64,000 bases of DNA from Vibrio albus (GTDB lineage Bacteria; Pseudomonadota; Gammaproteobacteria; Enterobacterales; Vibrionaceae). Made by a program: the position numbers and the translations under genes. Position 1 is the first letter of the stretch, and each line of letters begins with the position of its first letter. The stretch covers positions 1 to 64,000 of the forward strand of contig NZ_QFWT01000008.1 of NCBI RefSeq assembly GCF_003144035.1. The letters are read 5' to 3'. Below, piece by piece: positions 37,059 through 45,168 of the stretch. The notes under the pieces were generated by a model, which ran no database searches, was not told where the DNA came from, and worked only from the letters and a program-made list of their open reading frames with translations.

Positions 37059-37835
37059 GTGAAAAATACCAGTGAAAGGCGCGAACATACCATTGCGCTG
37101 CTGAAGAGGAACGGAAGCGTACAGGTAACTGACCTCTCCCAAAAGTTTGGTGTGTCAGCAGTCACGGTAAGGAATGATTTAGCCGCATTAGAAAAGCAGG
37201 GGATAGCCACACGTGCTTACGGTGGTGCTTATCTTCAAGATAGTGAGGTTCGTCCCCCCGAACACTCCATTGAAGATAAAAATCAACTGAATAAAACCAT
37301 AAAGCAAAAAATAGCGGCGGCTGCACTCGATATGATAGAAGACGGGGACACCCTGATTCTGGATTCAGGGACAACCACCTACTGTGTCGCTGAAGCACTC
37401 ACAGACGCCAACGATTTGGTCGTAATGACGAACGGACTTAACATTGCCAACGCACTCTTCCCGGCTGAAGGGGTTGAAGTGATTCTGATTGGTGGAAAGC
37501 TGCGTCGTAAATCGATGTCGTTTTATGGAATGCAAGCAGACAATGTGCTGGATAACTATCACTTTAATAAGCTGTTTTTGGGAGTGGATGGGTTTAACCT
37601 AGAAAGCGGCATCACCACACATAACGAAAATGAAGCCCGTCTCAACCGCAAGATGTGCGACATTGCCGACGAAGTCATTGCCATCACAGACTCATCAAAA
37701 TTTGGTAAAGTCAGTCTACATAAGATCTTAGAGACCGCACGAGTGGATAAAGTCATTACAGACACGGGTATTCCCGACGAGTACCTGCAAGGCCTCAAGC
37801 GACAAGGTATCCCTGTTATTCTGGTTGACGCTTAA
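37059..37835 (+). CDS. agaR: AgaR, DeoR-family repressor
   Basis: 258 residues from GTG 37059, which has AAGGGA eight bases upstream; an upstream in-frame start lacks support. N-terminal DeoR helix-turn-helix (TSERREHTIALLKRNGSVQVTDLSQ split across residues 3-28, VSAVTVRNDLAALEKQG) and a C-terminal sugar-phosphate sensor (DTLILDSGTTTYCVAEAL, GGKLRRKSMSFYG, LFLGVDGFNLESGITTHNENEARLNRKM, ITDSSKFGK). Close to E. coli AgaR throughout. It probably represses agaS-V-W-E-F-A-kbaY and itself until GalNAc-6-P or a related sugar phosphate appears. Confidence 0.9.
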   Translation: MKNTSERREHTIALLKRNGSVQVTDLSQKFGVSAVTVRNDLAALEKQGIATRAYGGAYLQDSEVRPPEHSIEDKNQLNKTIKQKIAAAALDMIEDGDTLILDSGTTTYCVAEALTDANDLVVMTNGLNIANALFPAEGVEVILIGGKLRRKSMSFYGMQADNVLDNYHFNKLFLGVDGFNLESGITTHNENEARLNRKMCDIADEVIAITDSSKFGKVSLHKILETARVDKVITDTGIPDEYLQGLKRQGIPVILVDA

Positions 37836-38046
37836 TGTCCTAATGTGAGGCAAAGAATTAGTGGTGCTCAGTTATGATGGCTCACTGGATGGCATCTTTT
37901 ACAGCCTCCTTTGAGCATCCAAAGACACTGTGACAGCACCTCTTATTTATATTGGGCAGGTATAAGCCCCGATGCTTCGGACAAGAATTCTTATCCGGGT
38001 TTCGAGTTCACTTTTTCCAAAGCCGTACCCAACCTCGGTGAAACAA

Positions 38047-38634
38047 TTATATTTTATTGTATCGGTTTAACACATTTTCCAGGGTCATTATTCCAAACAT
38101 GATTTTCCTGACAAATGAATCGGAACTGGCAACGAAATAGTATTGAGGATGCCTCGACCAAATTTTTTGCAGTTTTTGATCTAATTGAGCCGCCTGTTTA
38201 GAAGACTCATTTCTTATCGGATTATTACTGCTGATATCATGTCCAGTGGCTGCTGCTGATTCGAAAAAAATGACGGCATCATAGCGAGCAATTTCTTGTT
38301 CGAAAGTTGAATTTATATTCTCAAAAAAATCACTTTCCGTATCTGGCCAGTAAGCCAGGCCGTCAAGTGACCCTCTATCACAGACCAGCAACCTATCTGG
38401 AAACTGTGATTTATAAATTTCTTCCGTATTTTTCTGTAGTTGGAAAATGGTTTTCTGGACCATCTTGCATACTTTTTTATTGTCTGAGCGTATTATTCCT
38501 CCGGAAAAGAGCACAGTTGCAGCTTCGGGAACAACGATAATTTTATCGTTTAGCTCTCTGCGAAATAGATCCAGTGCTGTCGTTTTCCCACCACCTGGAC
38601 CTCCTGTCACCACTACCTGCAACTGCTTTTTCAT
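38047..38634 (-). CDS. AAA-type ATPase (AAA_28-like)
   Basis: A 195-residue soluble P-loop protein. Walker A is VTGGPGGGKTTAL near the N-terminus; VCDRGSLDGLAYWPD follows in the middle, typical of small ATPase/kinase-like proteins related to the NadR kinase fold. The start was set at the ATG of MKKQLQ; the upstream TTG at 38649 is less likely. Function unknown. Between agaR and this gene (37836-38046) nothing convincing is seen. Confidence 0.7.
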   Translation of the reverse strand: MKKQLQVVVTGGPGGGKTTALDLFRRELNDKIIVVPEAATVLFSGGIIRSDNKKVCKMVQKTIFQLQKNTEEIYKSQFPDRLLVCDRGSLDGLAYWPDTESDFFENINSTFEQEIARYDAVIFFESAAATGHDISSNNPIRNESSKQAAQLDQKLQKIWSRHPQYYFVASSDSFVRKIMFGIMTLENVLNRYNKI

Positions 38635-38874
38635 TATGGTCTCGAACAAATGGGGTTCTGTATAAAAGTTTAGTCAAAAAAACATCGGATGAAAACAAGG
38701 CTTATCTATCACCTACTTGTTGGGGAGCCACACCTACCAATGTCTTTATTTGAACAACAAACTCGCTCATAACCTATTTGAATGTTTACTTATGAGATAC
38801 AGAACCTTGTCACGTATTGTATATATTATCGTGCTATATACTCATCCAATCACATATTAACAATAGAGATAATC

Positions 38875-39363
38875 ATGAGAAAATTTATAGTGTGTCTGCT
38901 TCTGTTATTGCCTTTGCAAGTATCTGCAGATGACGAAAGTAAAAGAAATAAAATAATTGAACTTGCCAATGTAATGCATATGGACGTACTGCTTGAGTCA
39001 ATAAATGAGCAGTTCCTCACTATGATGGAAAATATCACAAAAGAACTTAATGTAACTCCAAAGGAAAAATCAATTCTTAGGAATCATTACAAGAAGGTTA
39101 ATGATCTTCTTACCCAAGAACTACATCAGGGTAAGTTTGAATTATTTTTGGTAGATATGTACGACAAGAATCTTACGGAATCAGAAGTTGAAGCCATGCT
39201 TAGTTTTTATACAACCAAGGAAGGTCAAAGTATACTTAGAAAAGCACCGATTATAACCCGGGAATCAATGATCTATGGTCAAGAATTATATAAGAAATTA
39301 CTGCCTAAAATTCAGTCTATAGCGTTGGAAATCCAACAGACTCTTGCTGACCACCGAGCATGA
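38875..39363 (+). CDS. DUF2059 exported protein
   Basis: 162 residues starting at ATG 38875 (MRKFIVCLLLLLPLQVSA-D): a clear signal peptide with cleavage after VSA. The mature part is helical and has the DUF2059 layout: N-terminal helix pair, then YDKNLTESEVEAMLSFYTTKEGQSILRKAPIITRES split over the conserved core. Function of the family is unknown; it is periplasmic by signal peptide. Stand-alone gene; 38635-38874 holds its promoter. Confidence 0.8.
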   Translation: MRKFIVCLLLLLPLQVSADDESKRNKIIELANVMHMDVLLESINEQFLTMMENITKELNVTPKEKSILRNHYKKVNDLLTQELHQGKFELFLVDMYDKNLTESEVEAMLSFYTTKEGQSILRKAPIITRESMIYGQELYKKLLPKIQSIALEIQQTLADHRA

Positions 39364-39508
39364 TACTTGTGCGGAGACCATATATTGACAAGTATGAAGA
39401 AATAGTAATTACGCAATTAGGTGCATTGAAATGCGATTCCATCAATACATTGACTGTTTCAGTCTTGCTTGTAATTGTCCATTTCCTTTCACATCAAGCA
39501 TGGTGGAT

Positions 39509-39949
39509 TTAACGCTCGTCTTTGGGCGAATCCATCACCACCATGGTGGTAATAGCCCTGACTTGTGGGATTTCCCCAAGCACATCAGAGTGGAAACGTT
39601 TATACGCTGCCAGATCCTTGGTTTCCACCCTGAGCAGGTATTCATTTCCTCCGGTGATATTGTGGCATTCCACCACATCGGCAGAAAACTGAACATGCTC
39701 TTCAAACGCCAGCTGCGCTTTTCTGCTGTGATCTGACAGACCGATAGAAATATAAGCAATAAAGCCGATATCCAGCTTTTGCTTATCCACCACCGCGCGA
39801 TACCCCTTAATAACACCACTGCGTTCCAGTTCTTGCACACGCCTTAACGTTGCTGAAGGTGATAGCCCGACCCTTTCAGACAGATCGACATTCGCAATTC
39901 GTCCATCCGACTGCAGTTCGCGCAATATTCTTTCATCTAACCTATCCAT
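39509..39949 (-). CDS. Lrp/AsnC-family regulator
   Basis: 146 residues from ATG 39949 (MDRLDERILRELQSDGRI), with AAGGAT ten bases upstream. Helix-turn-helix ANVDLSERVGLSPSATLRRVQELERSGVIKGY and a C-terminal RAM domain (VVECHNITGGNEYLLRVETKDL). Local Lrp-type regulators usually control an adjacent amino-acid exporter; here the LysE-type gene is divergent with 112 bases between. Confidence 0.9.
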   Translation of the reverse strand: MDRLDERILRELQSDGRIANVDLSERVGLSPSATLRRVQELERSGVIKGYRAVVDKQKLDIGFIAYISIGLSDHSRKAQLAFEEHVQFSADVVECHNITGGNEYLLRVETKDLAAYKRFHSDVLGEIPQVRAITTMVVMDSPKDER

Positions 39950-40061
39950 AACGAAATATCCTTGTGATTTAATCGGCTTCACAGGCAATAAAAACACAAA
40001 GTTGCTCCGGATACCAGTTACTATTTTTGCATCTTTACTAAACCGAATACGAGGCTTAGCC

Positions 40062-40646
40062 ATGTTTGACCAAATTATCGCTCTGACACTGTTTGCATTT
40101 GTTTCCACGTTTACGCCCGGGCCCAACAATATGATGCTGATGACCTCTGGTGCAAATATCGGCTTTATACGTACGCTGCCGCATGTTCTGGGGGTAATAT
40201 TCGGCTTTGGCCTGATGGTATTTCTGGTCGGAATTGGCGCAACAGAAGTGTTCCGCTTATTCCCGGGCCTGCACCAGGCTCTGACCTGGGCATGTATGGC
40301 CTACCTTATCTATTTAGCGGTAAAAATCGGCCTGAGCCGTCCGGAAATGTCCAACCAGACGTATCGCCCGATGAGCTTTTTATCCGCCGCTATGTTTCAG
40401 TGGGTGAACCCTAAAGGCTGGTCAATGGCATTGACTGCCGTCAGTGTGTACAACCCAGCAGCGACTTTACATGGCCTGCTGATCGTCACACTGACATTTA
40501 TTCTGGTTAACTTTCCGTCCACAACCTCATGGGTGTTTGCCGGACAGAAAATTAGTGGTCTGCTAAAAAATCAGGCTCATATACGGATCTTTAACATCGT
40601 GATGGCGGCAACGCTGATAGGCTCAACGTTGCCAATGATGTTCTGA
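40062..40646 (+). CDS. LysE/RhtB-family amino-acid exporter
   Basis: 194 residues with about six membrane helices. The family signature TPGPNNMMLMTSGANIGF is near the N-terminus, and QWVNPKGWSMALTAVSVY in the middle. Start ATG 40062 has GAGG eight bases before it. Likely exports a neutral or basic amino acid under control of the divergent Lrp-type protein. Confidence 0.88.
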   Translation: MFDQIIALTLFAFVSTFTPGPNNMMLMTSGANIGFIRTLPHVLGVIFGFGLMVFLVGIGATEVFRLFPGLHQALTWACMAYLIYLAVKIGLSRPEMSNQTYRPMSFLSAAMFQWVNPKGWSMALTAVSVYNPAATLHGLLIVTLTFILVNFPSTTSWVFAGQKISGLLKNQAHIRIFNIVMAATLIGSTLPMMF

Positions 40647-40694
40647 TATCAAATGCGCTTCTATACCAGACTGTAACAGAAGTCATTATGCGCA

Positions 40695-40720
40695 GACAGG
40701 GCTGAAAACACAGCCCTGTC
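40695..40720. terminator. Perfect hairpin between convergent lysE and thioredoxin-like genes
   Basis: GACAGGGCTG and CAGCCCTGTC form a ten-base perfect stem around AAAACA. No T run follows in either direction, but the location between converging genes suggests termination. Confidence 0.55.
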
Positions 40721-40740
40721 GTGTCGCGTTCAGGGCCTGC

Positions 40741-40977
40741 TCAGCGGTTTAACCAGACCAGGATTTCATCGGTTTTAGGCACTCCACCAGAGTGAACCAC
40801 TTCCTCATCCATGACCACTCCGGGTGTCGACATCACCCCGTAATTCATAATGGCTTCCGGATCAGTGACCTTCTCTACCGTTACTTCTATCCCCTGCTCA
40901 CTGGCCACGGTTTCAATCAGCTTCGCAGTATTCACACAATTAGCACACCCCGAACCCAGTACTTTAAAGTTTTTCAT
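40741..40977 (-). CDS. Small thioredoxin-like protein
   Basis: 78 residues of the redox-active disulfide protein 2 type: a GSGCANC motif (C11, C14) at the start of a thioredoxin fold and the cis-proline region MSTPGVV. Proteins of this kind often accompany ArsP/DUF318 permeases, as here (gap 21 bases). It probably passes electrons or thiols to the permease, which is inference. Confidence 0.85.
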   Translation of the reverse strand: MKNFKVLGSGCANCVNTAKLIETVASEQGIEVTVEKVTDPEAIMNYGVMSTPGVVMDEEVVHSGGVPKTDEILVWLNR

Positions 40978-40998
40978 TTTCTACTCCTATTTTTACTT

Positions 40999-41994
40999 CT
41001 AAAAGCTCCAGAAAGATAAATTAAACACCCAGCCAATCACGGTAAATGCCGTAAGCAGCAGAGCGAACAGACACCCGAGCAAACGCCACTGCATCACTTG
41101 TTTCAGCATGACAAATTCAGGAATACTGGCCGCTACGGTACTCATACAAAACGCCAACGTGGTGCCTATAGGCAGGCCATTGGTCAGCAGACTCTCCATG
41201 ACAGGGATCACCCCAGTGGCATTGGAGTAAAGCGGAATACCGATAACCACAGACGCAGGAACCGACCACCACTGACCAGCCCCCAGATGAGCTTCAATCC
41301 AGCCATCCGGCACAAAGCCGTGCAGAGCAGAACCAATCCCGACCCCGATGAATACCCATTTCCATACTCGCCCTACAATCTCGTTCATCTCCTGTTTAGC
41401 GAACTCATGCCGCTCTTTCAGAGTGATCGCCGTCGGTGCCTGATTAACGACAGACTGCACCTGTCCGTTGCGGGCATTCTGCATCGCTTTCGCCGCAAAT
41501 GGAGCCAGCCAGCGATCCGCCCCTATTGCATCTAAGAACCAGCCGCTTAATACCCCGATAAACATGCCGAGCGCCACATAGGCCAGCGTAAATTTCCAGC
41601 CCAGCAAGCTGAACAGCAATAACACCGCGATTTCGTTGATAAGGGGAGAGGTGATCAAAAAGGCCATCGTGATGCCCAACGGGATCCCTGCAGAAGTGAA
41701 ACCGAGAAATACCGGAATGCTGGAACAGGAGCAAAACGGGGTAATCACACCGAAAAAGCTTCCGGTGACATACCCGAACAGGCGTTTTTTCCCTGCCAGA
41801 TAATGCCGCACTTTCTCCACATTCAGCCCAGCACGCAGTAAGGCTATCGTGTAGATCATCACCACCAGCAAAACCAGTATCTTGCTGGTATCTTCAATAA
41901 AGAAATGAACCGCATCCGCCAGCCGGGTCTCGGGCTGTAGGGAAAAAACCTGATAAGACACCCAGTCCGCCAGACGGGTGAAAACTTCAAACAT
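40999..41994 (-). CDS. ArsP/DUF318-type permease
   Basis: 331 residues with about eight membrane helices. Family words: GVITPFCSCSSIPVFLGFTSAGIPLGITMAFLITSPLINE spread over the middle, with the CxCSSIPV cysteines, and a second GIPLYSNATGVIPVMESLL repeat. Start ATG 41994 has AGGAG six bases before it. Relatives export organoarsenicals, but substrate here is open. It sits between sigZ and the thioredoxin-like gene on the same strand. Confidence 0.87.
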   Translation of the reverse strand: MFEVFTRLADWVSYQVFSLQPETRLADAVHFFIEDTSKILVLLVVMIYTIALLRAGLNVEKVRHYLAGKKRLFGYVTGSFFGVITPFCSCSSIPVFLGFTSAGIPLGITMAFLITSPLINEIAVLLLFSLLGWKFTLAYVALGMFIGVLSGWFLDAIGADRWLAPFAAKAMQNARNGQVQSVVNQAPTAITLKERHEFAKQEMNEIVGRVWKWVFIGVGIGSALHGFVPDGWIEAHLGAGQWWSVPASVVIGIPLYSNATGVIPVMESLLTNGLPIGTTLAFCMSTVAASIPEFVMLKQVMQWRLLGCLFALLLTAFTVIGWVFNLSFWSF

Positions 41995-42105
41995 ACCTGC
42001 TCCTGTCATCGTAGGGCCGGTGATATGACGATCCCCGGCCAGTTGCTGTCCTATAAGACATTCTCTATATAAAACGCACGACAGGCGAAAAGGATGCAGA
42101 TTTTT

Positions 42106-42669
42106 TTATTTTTCTTTATTTGGAACAAAGCAGCAGACCCGTTGCTGCTCATCCAGATGGATCTGACACTGGGATTTTAGTGTCTCTCTGAGCTTGGTAC
42201 GTGCACGTTGCAGACGCGACTTAGCAGCAGGCAACGTAAGCCCCGCATGCTGAGCAAAGTCTTTCTGACTCATACCGTTAAGATCACAGGATTCAATAAT
42301 GGCTTTATCATTAGGAGGCAGGCGTTTCAGCGCTTTTGGCAGACACTGCGCCAGACTGTCGACTACAGGCGGCTCTTCACTATTGTCGTCGCACACTTCG
42401 AAATTATAGTTATAGTCAAGTTTATGCGACTGTCGTCTTTCATCCGTCAGCAGGTTAGCCGCGACCCGGAAAAGCCAGGCCCGCTGATTCTGAATGTCAC
42501 AAAACCCCTTCTGCTTCTGCAAAGCGCGTAAAAACGTCTCCTGCAGCAGATCAAACGCCAGCGTTTCTTCACCACACTGCTTGAGCAACCAGTAAAACAG
42601 CTGTGATTCGGTCAGGTGCCAGGTTTCCAGAAGACACGGAGCAACGGAAGAGGAATGAAGATGAGACAT
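42106..42669 (-). CDS. sigZ: ECF sigma factor, SigZ-like
   Basis: 187 residues. Region 2 reads LAFDLLQETFLRALQKQ...AWLFRVAANLLTDERR; region 4 reads LPPNDKAIIESCDLNGMSQKDFAQHAGLTLPAAKSRLQRARTKL, split. The C-terminus ends in C...DEQQRVCCFVP, a cysteine tail seen in SigZ-like proteins that may bind a metal or sense thiols. No anti-sigma gene adjoins. It is the first gene before the permease and thioredoxin-like genes, which it may control. Confidence 0.85.
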   Translation of the reverse strand: MSHLHSSSVAPCLLETWHLTESQLFYWLLKQCGEETLAFDLLQETFLRALQKQKGFCDIQNQRAWLFRVAANLLTDERRQSHKLDYNYNFEVCDDNSEEPPVVDSLAQCLPKALKRLPPNDKAIIESCDLNGMSQKDFAQHAGLTLPAAKSRLQRARTKLRETLKSQCQIHLDEQQRVCCFVPNKEK

Positions 42670-42791
42670 AGTTCTGGGTCTGTGCGTTTATAAGTTAGGG
42701 TGGAATAACTAAAATCCATGATGAACAAACCCTACGTTATCACAGATAAAAGATTTTTCGAGGTTATTTAAACGATCATTTAATTAATCAG

Positions 42792-44156
42792 TTACTTATT
42801 TTCTGTCATACCAATACCTAAACAATATTTCTTAACTGCTTCTGTCACCTCACCACTGACTTTGTTCTGCGCTATTATATCCAGAACCTGATATATAACA
42901 TCCGTAACGGTTGTCACTTCTTCTTCTGTTAATGTTAGTGGAGGTTCAATTCTGACGACATTGTTATGGGGACCAAAATAACCAAAAAACACGCCTCTCT
43001 GAAGGCACAGGTAACAAAACGTCTGTGTTAATGTCGGATTATTTTTTATATTCAGCTCAATGCCTAACATCAGGCCAACACCCCTGACATCTTTGATAAT
43101 ATCAGGATATTTACTCTGGATATCTTTTATCTTACTTTTTAAATTTTCTCCTCTTTTTACCACTGAATTTAAAATATTATCTTTCAGTATTCTGTCCAAT
43201 ACAAATGTGGCGACTTTACAAGAAGGTGGGTGTCCGGAATATGTAAAAAGGTGCTGAGCTGGATCAAGCGTATCAATGACTTCTTGTCGGCCTACCAACG
43301 CGGAAATAGGTGCATACCCTGCAGACAGACCTTTTGCCGCAATCAGTAAGTCAGGCTCGATACCATAATGTTCAATGGCCCATAGTTTACCCGTTCTGCC
43401 CATACCAGACTGGACTTCATCGACCATAAACAGACAATCATACTGCGCCGCTAACTGATACAAGGAATACAAGAAACCCTGTTCCGGAACCACAATGCCG
43501 GCATCCCCCTGAATAGGTTCGACCAAAACGCCTCCAACGGTGCCAGTTTGAAAGGCTTTTTCGATTTTTTCGAGCGTTTTTTCCTCTTGCTGCAGAGTGA
43601 CCGGGAAGTTGAAATGACGAAAATACTTTGAATGGGGAAAAATGCCCTTATCTAAACCAAAACCTGACGCGGGCTGAGATAATCCGGTAGAACCATGATA
43701 GTCATACTTAAACGATACCACTCCGAAGCGCTTCGTATACTTGCGCATTGCCTGAATAGCCGCTTCAACAGAGTCGGAACCACTTAATCCAAACAAAACC
43801 TTTTTCCGGTAATGACCGGGCGAATGCTCTATCAGCATTTTCGCCAGTTCTAAAGCGGCTTCATTCGGCGCATAAGGAAAGCAGGAATGCTGCATGACCC
43901 GGGCCTGGGAGGTGTATATTTCTTCAATACCGGTGTGGTAACCCAATATATTACACGAGGCTCCCGTTAAACAATCCAAATACCAGTAACCATCAACATC
44001 CTGTATATAATTCTTGTCTCCGGAAGCAATAGCAATCCCATATAAGCCGACGTAATTACTTCTGCCTATGTATTTTTCGGTTCTTATTATATCTTTTATT
44101 GATTTCGGACCAGGCAGTATTGGGACTTTTTTCTCTTCTTTAAGTTTATTAGCCAT
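42792..44156 (-). CDS. Class III PLP-dependent aminotransferase
   Basis: 454 residues. Class III aminotransferase words: VDGYWYLDCLTGASCNILGYH, FGLSGSDSVEAAIQAMRKYT, VVSFKYDYHGSTGLS, LVEPIQGDAGIVVP, FMVDEVQSGMGRTGKLWAIEH, and the PLP lysine in LLIAAKGLSAGYAPISALV. Related to 4-aminobutyrate or diaminobutyrate aminotransferases, but the substrate cannot be fixed. Single gene in an AT-richer stretch (42670-42791 and 44157-44328 show no genes). Confidence 0.85.
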   Translation of the reverse strand: MANKLKEEKKVPILPGPKSIKDIIRTEKYIGRSNYVGLYGIAIASGDKNYIQDVDGYWYLDCLTGASCNILGYHTGIEEIYTSQARVMQHSCFPYAPNEAALELAKMLIEHSPGHYRKKVLFGLSGSDSVEAAIQAMRKYTKRFGVVSFKYDYHGSTGLSQPASGFGLDKGIFPHSKYFRHFNFPVTLQQEEKTLEKIEKAFQTGTVGGVLVEPIQGDAGIVVPEQGFLYSLYQLAAQYDCLFMVDEVQSGMGRTGKLWAIEHYGIEPDLLIAAKGLSAGYAPISALVGRQEVIDTLDPAQHLFTYSGHPPSCKVATFVLDRILKDNILNSVVKRGENLKSKIKDIQSKYPDIIKDVRGVGLMLGIELNIKNNPTLTQTFCYLCLQRGVFFGYFGPHNNVVRIEPPLTLTEEEVTTVTDVIYQVLDIIAQNKVSGEVTEAVKKYCLGIGMTENK

Positions 44157-44328
44157 ACAATACTCCTGAAACTATCAATTTCATTAATATAACAATATAG
44201 ACTAACCTTAAGCTAACTTATATAAACAGCTATTTATATTAATTCATCTATTCATTTTATTTATATAGCCCTTAATGATAAATAAGTCAAATAGCTGTTT
44301 TTGTATCATAAACCGTGTAATATGACGC

Positions 44329-44943
44329 CTATTCCGCTCTCCACTCCGTCTCTATCAGTGTGTTTCCAGCGCATTTCACTCTGCCGGTAAAAATATCACC
44401 ACACTGGATGATACCCACACCGCTTGGCGTACCGCTCATCACAATGTCATTGGTATCAAGAGTCGTGTAAGTACTTAGCTCCTGCAAAATCGTTCTTGGT
44501 AGATAAAGCATCTGACTCACATGACCGCTTTGTACCCGCACACCATTGATAAACAGTTCAAGGCTCAGGTCATTGATGTCCAGCCCATCCAGCGGTACAA
44601 ACCGGCTGAATACAGCGGAGTTATCAAACGCTTTCGCTCTCTCCCATGGCAGCCTTTTCTCTTTCAGATAACTCTGTAACGTACGCTTGGTGAGATCCAG
44701 CCCAAATGCCACCGCAGCCAGTTTCTTCCTGCGGATCAAAAAGCAGAGCTCCCCTTCATAATGCAGCGGTTCATCATGAAAACAGTACAGCTGTCCGGAA
44801 ATCGCCGAGTTAGGTTTGTTAAACACCACCATCTGCTCGGGAACCGCGTTATTCAGCTCTTCAATATGCTCAACGTAGTTCCTGCCAATACAGACCACTT
44901 TACCGGGTGTGACTTTCTTATTTCCTAACCAGACTCTGTTCAT
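44329..44943 (-). CDS. Fumarylacetoacetate hydrolase (FAH) family protein
   Basis: 204 residues. FAH-fold words: KVVCIGRNYVEHIEEL, VVFNKPNSAI, LHYEGELCFLIRR (metal-binding glutamates), TKRTLQSYLKEKRLPWERAKAFDNSA and VMSGTPSGVG. Members act as hydrolases, isomerases or decarboxylases on 2-oxo acids such as oxaloacetate; short YcgM-like forms match this length. The start at MNRV is chosen because GGATGG precedes it, and the upstream ATG lacks a ribosome site. Confidence 0.85.
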   Translation of the reverse strand: MNRVWLGNKKVTPGKVVCIGRNYVEHIEELNNAVPEQMVVFNKPNSAISGQLYCFHDEPLHYEGELCFLIRRKKLAAVAFGLDLTKRTLQSYLKEKRLPWERAKAFDNSAVFSRFVPLDGLDINDLSLELFINGVRVQSGHVSQMLYLPRTILQELSTYTTLDTNDIVMSGTPSGVGIIQCGDIFTGRVKCAGNTLIETEWRAE

Positions 44944-45168
44944 ATTTCCATCCATGGTGTGACAACATTAGCCGCTCATTGTAACCACAATAACCTTATG
45001 ATTGGGTGAAATTTTTGTGTGCTGGCCGACACTCTGCCACCTTCACCGCCAGAGAAGCGTGGCAGAAAGCACTTACAGAATAACGACACTTCAGATATCG
45101 TAACGTATACTGTATCTAACAGGTAATCCTTTGTTTGCTATAACAAACTCCAAAGAGCGAACTTATCA

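Noticed and set aside
37911..38102. Possible 63-residue gene after agaR
   Set aside because: No ribosome site, overlaps the 3' end of the ATPase gene, and has no recognisable features.
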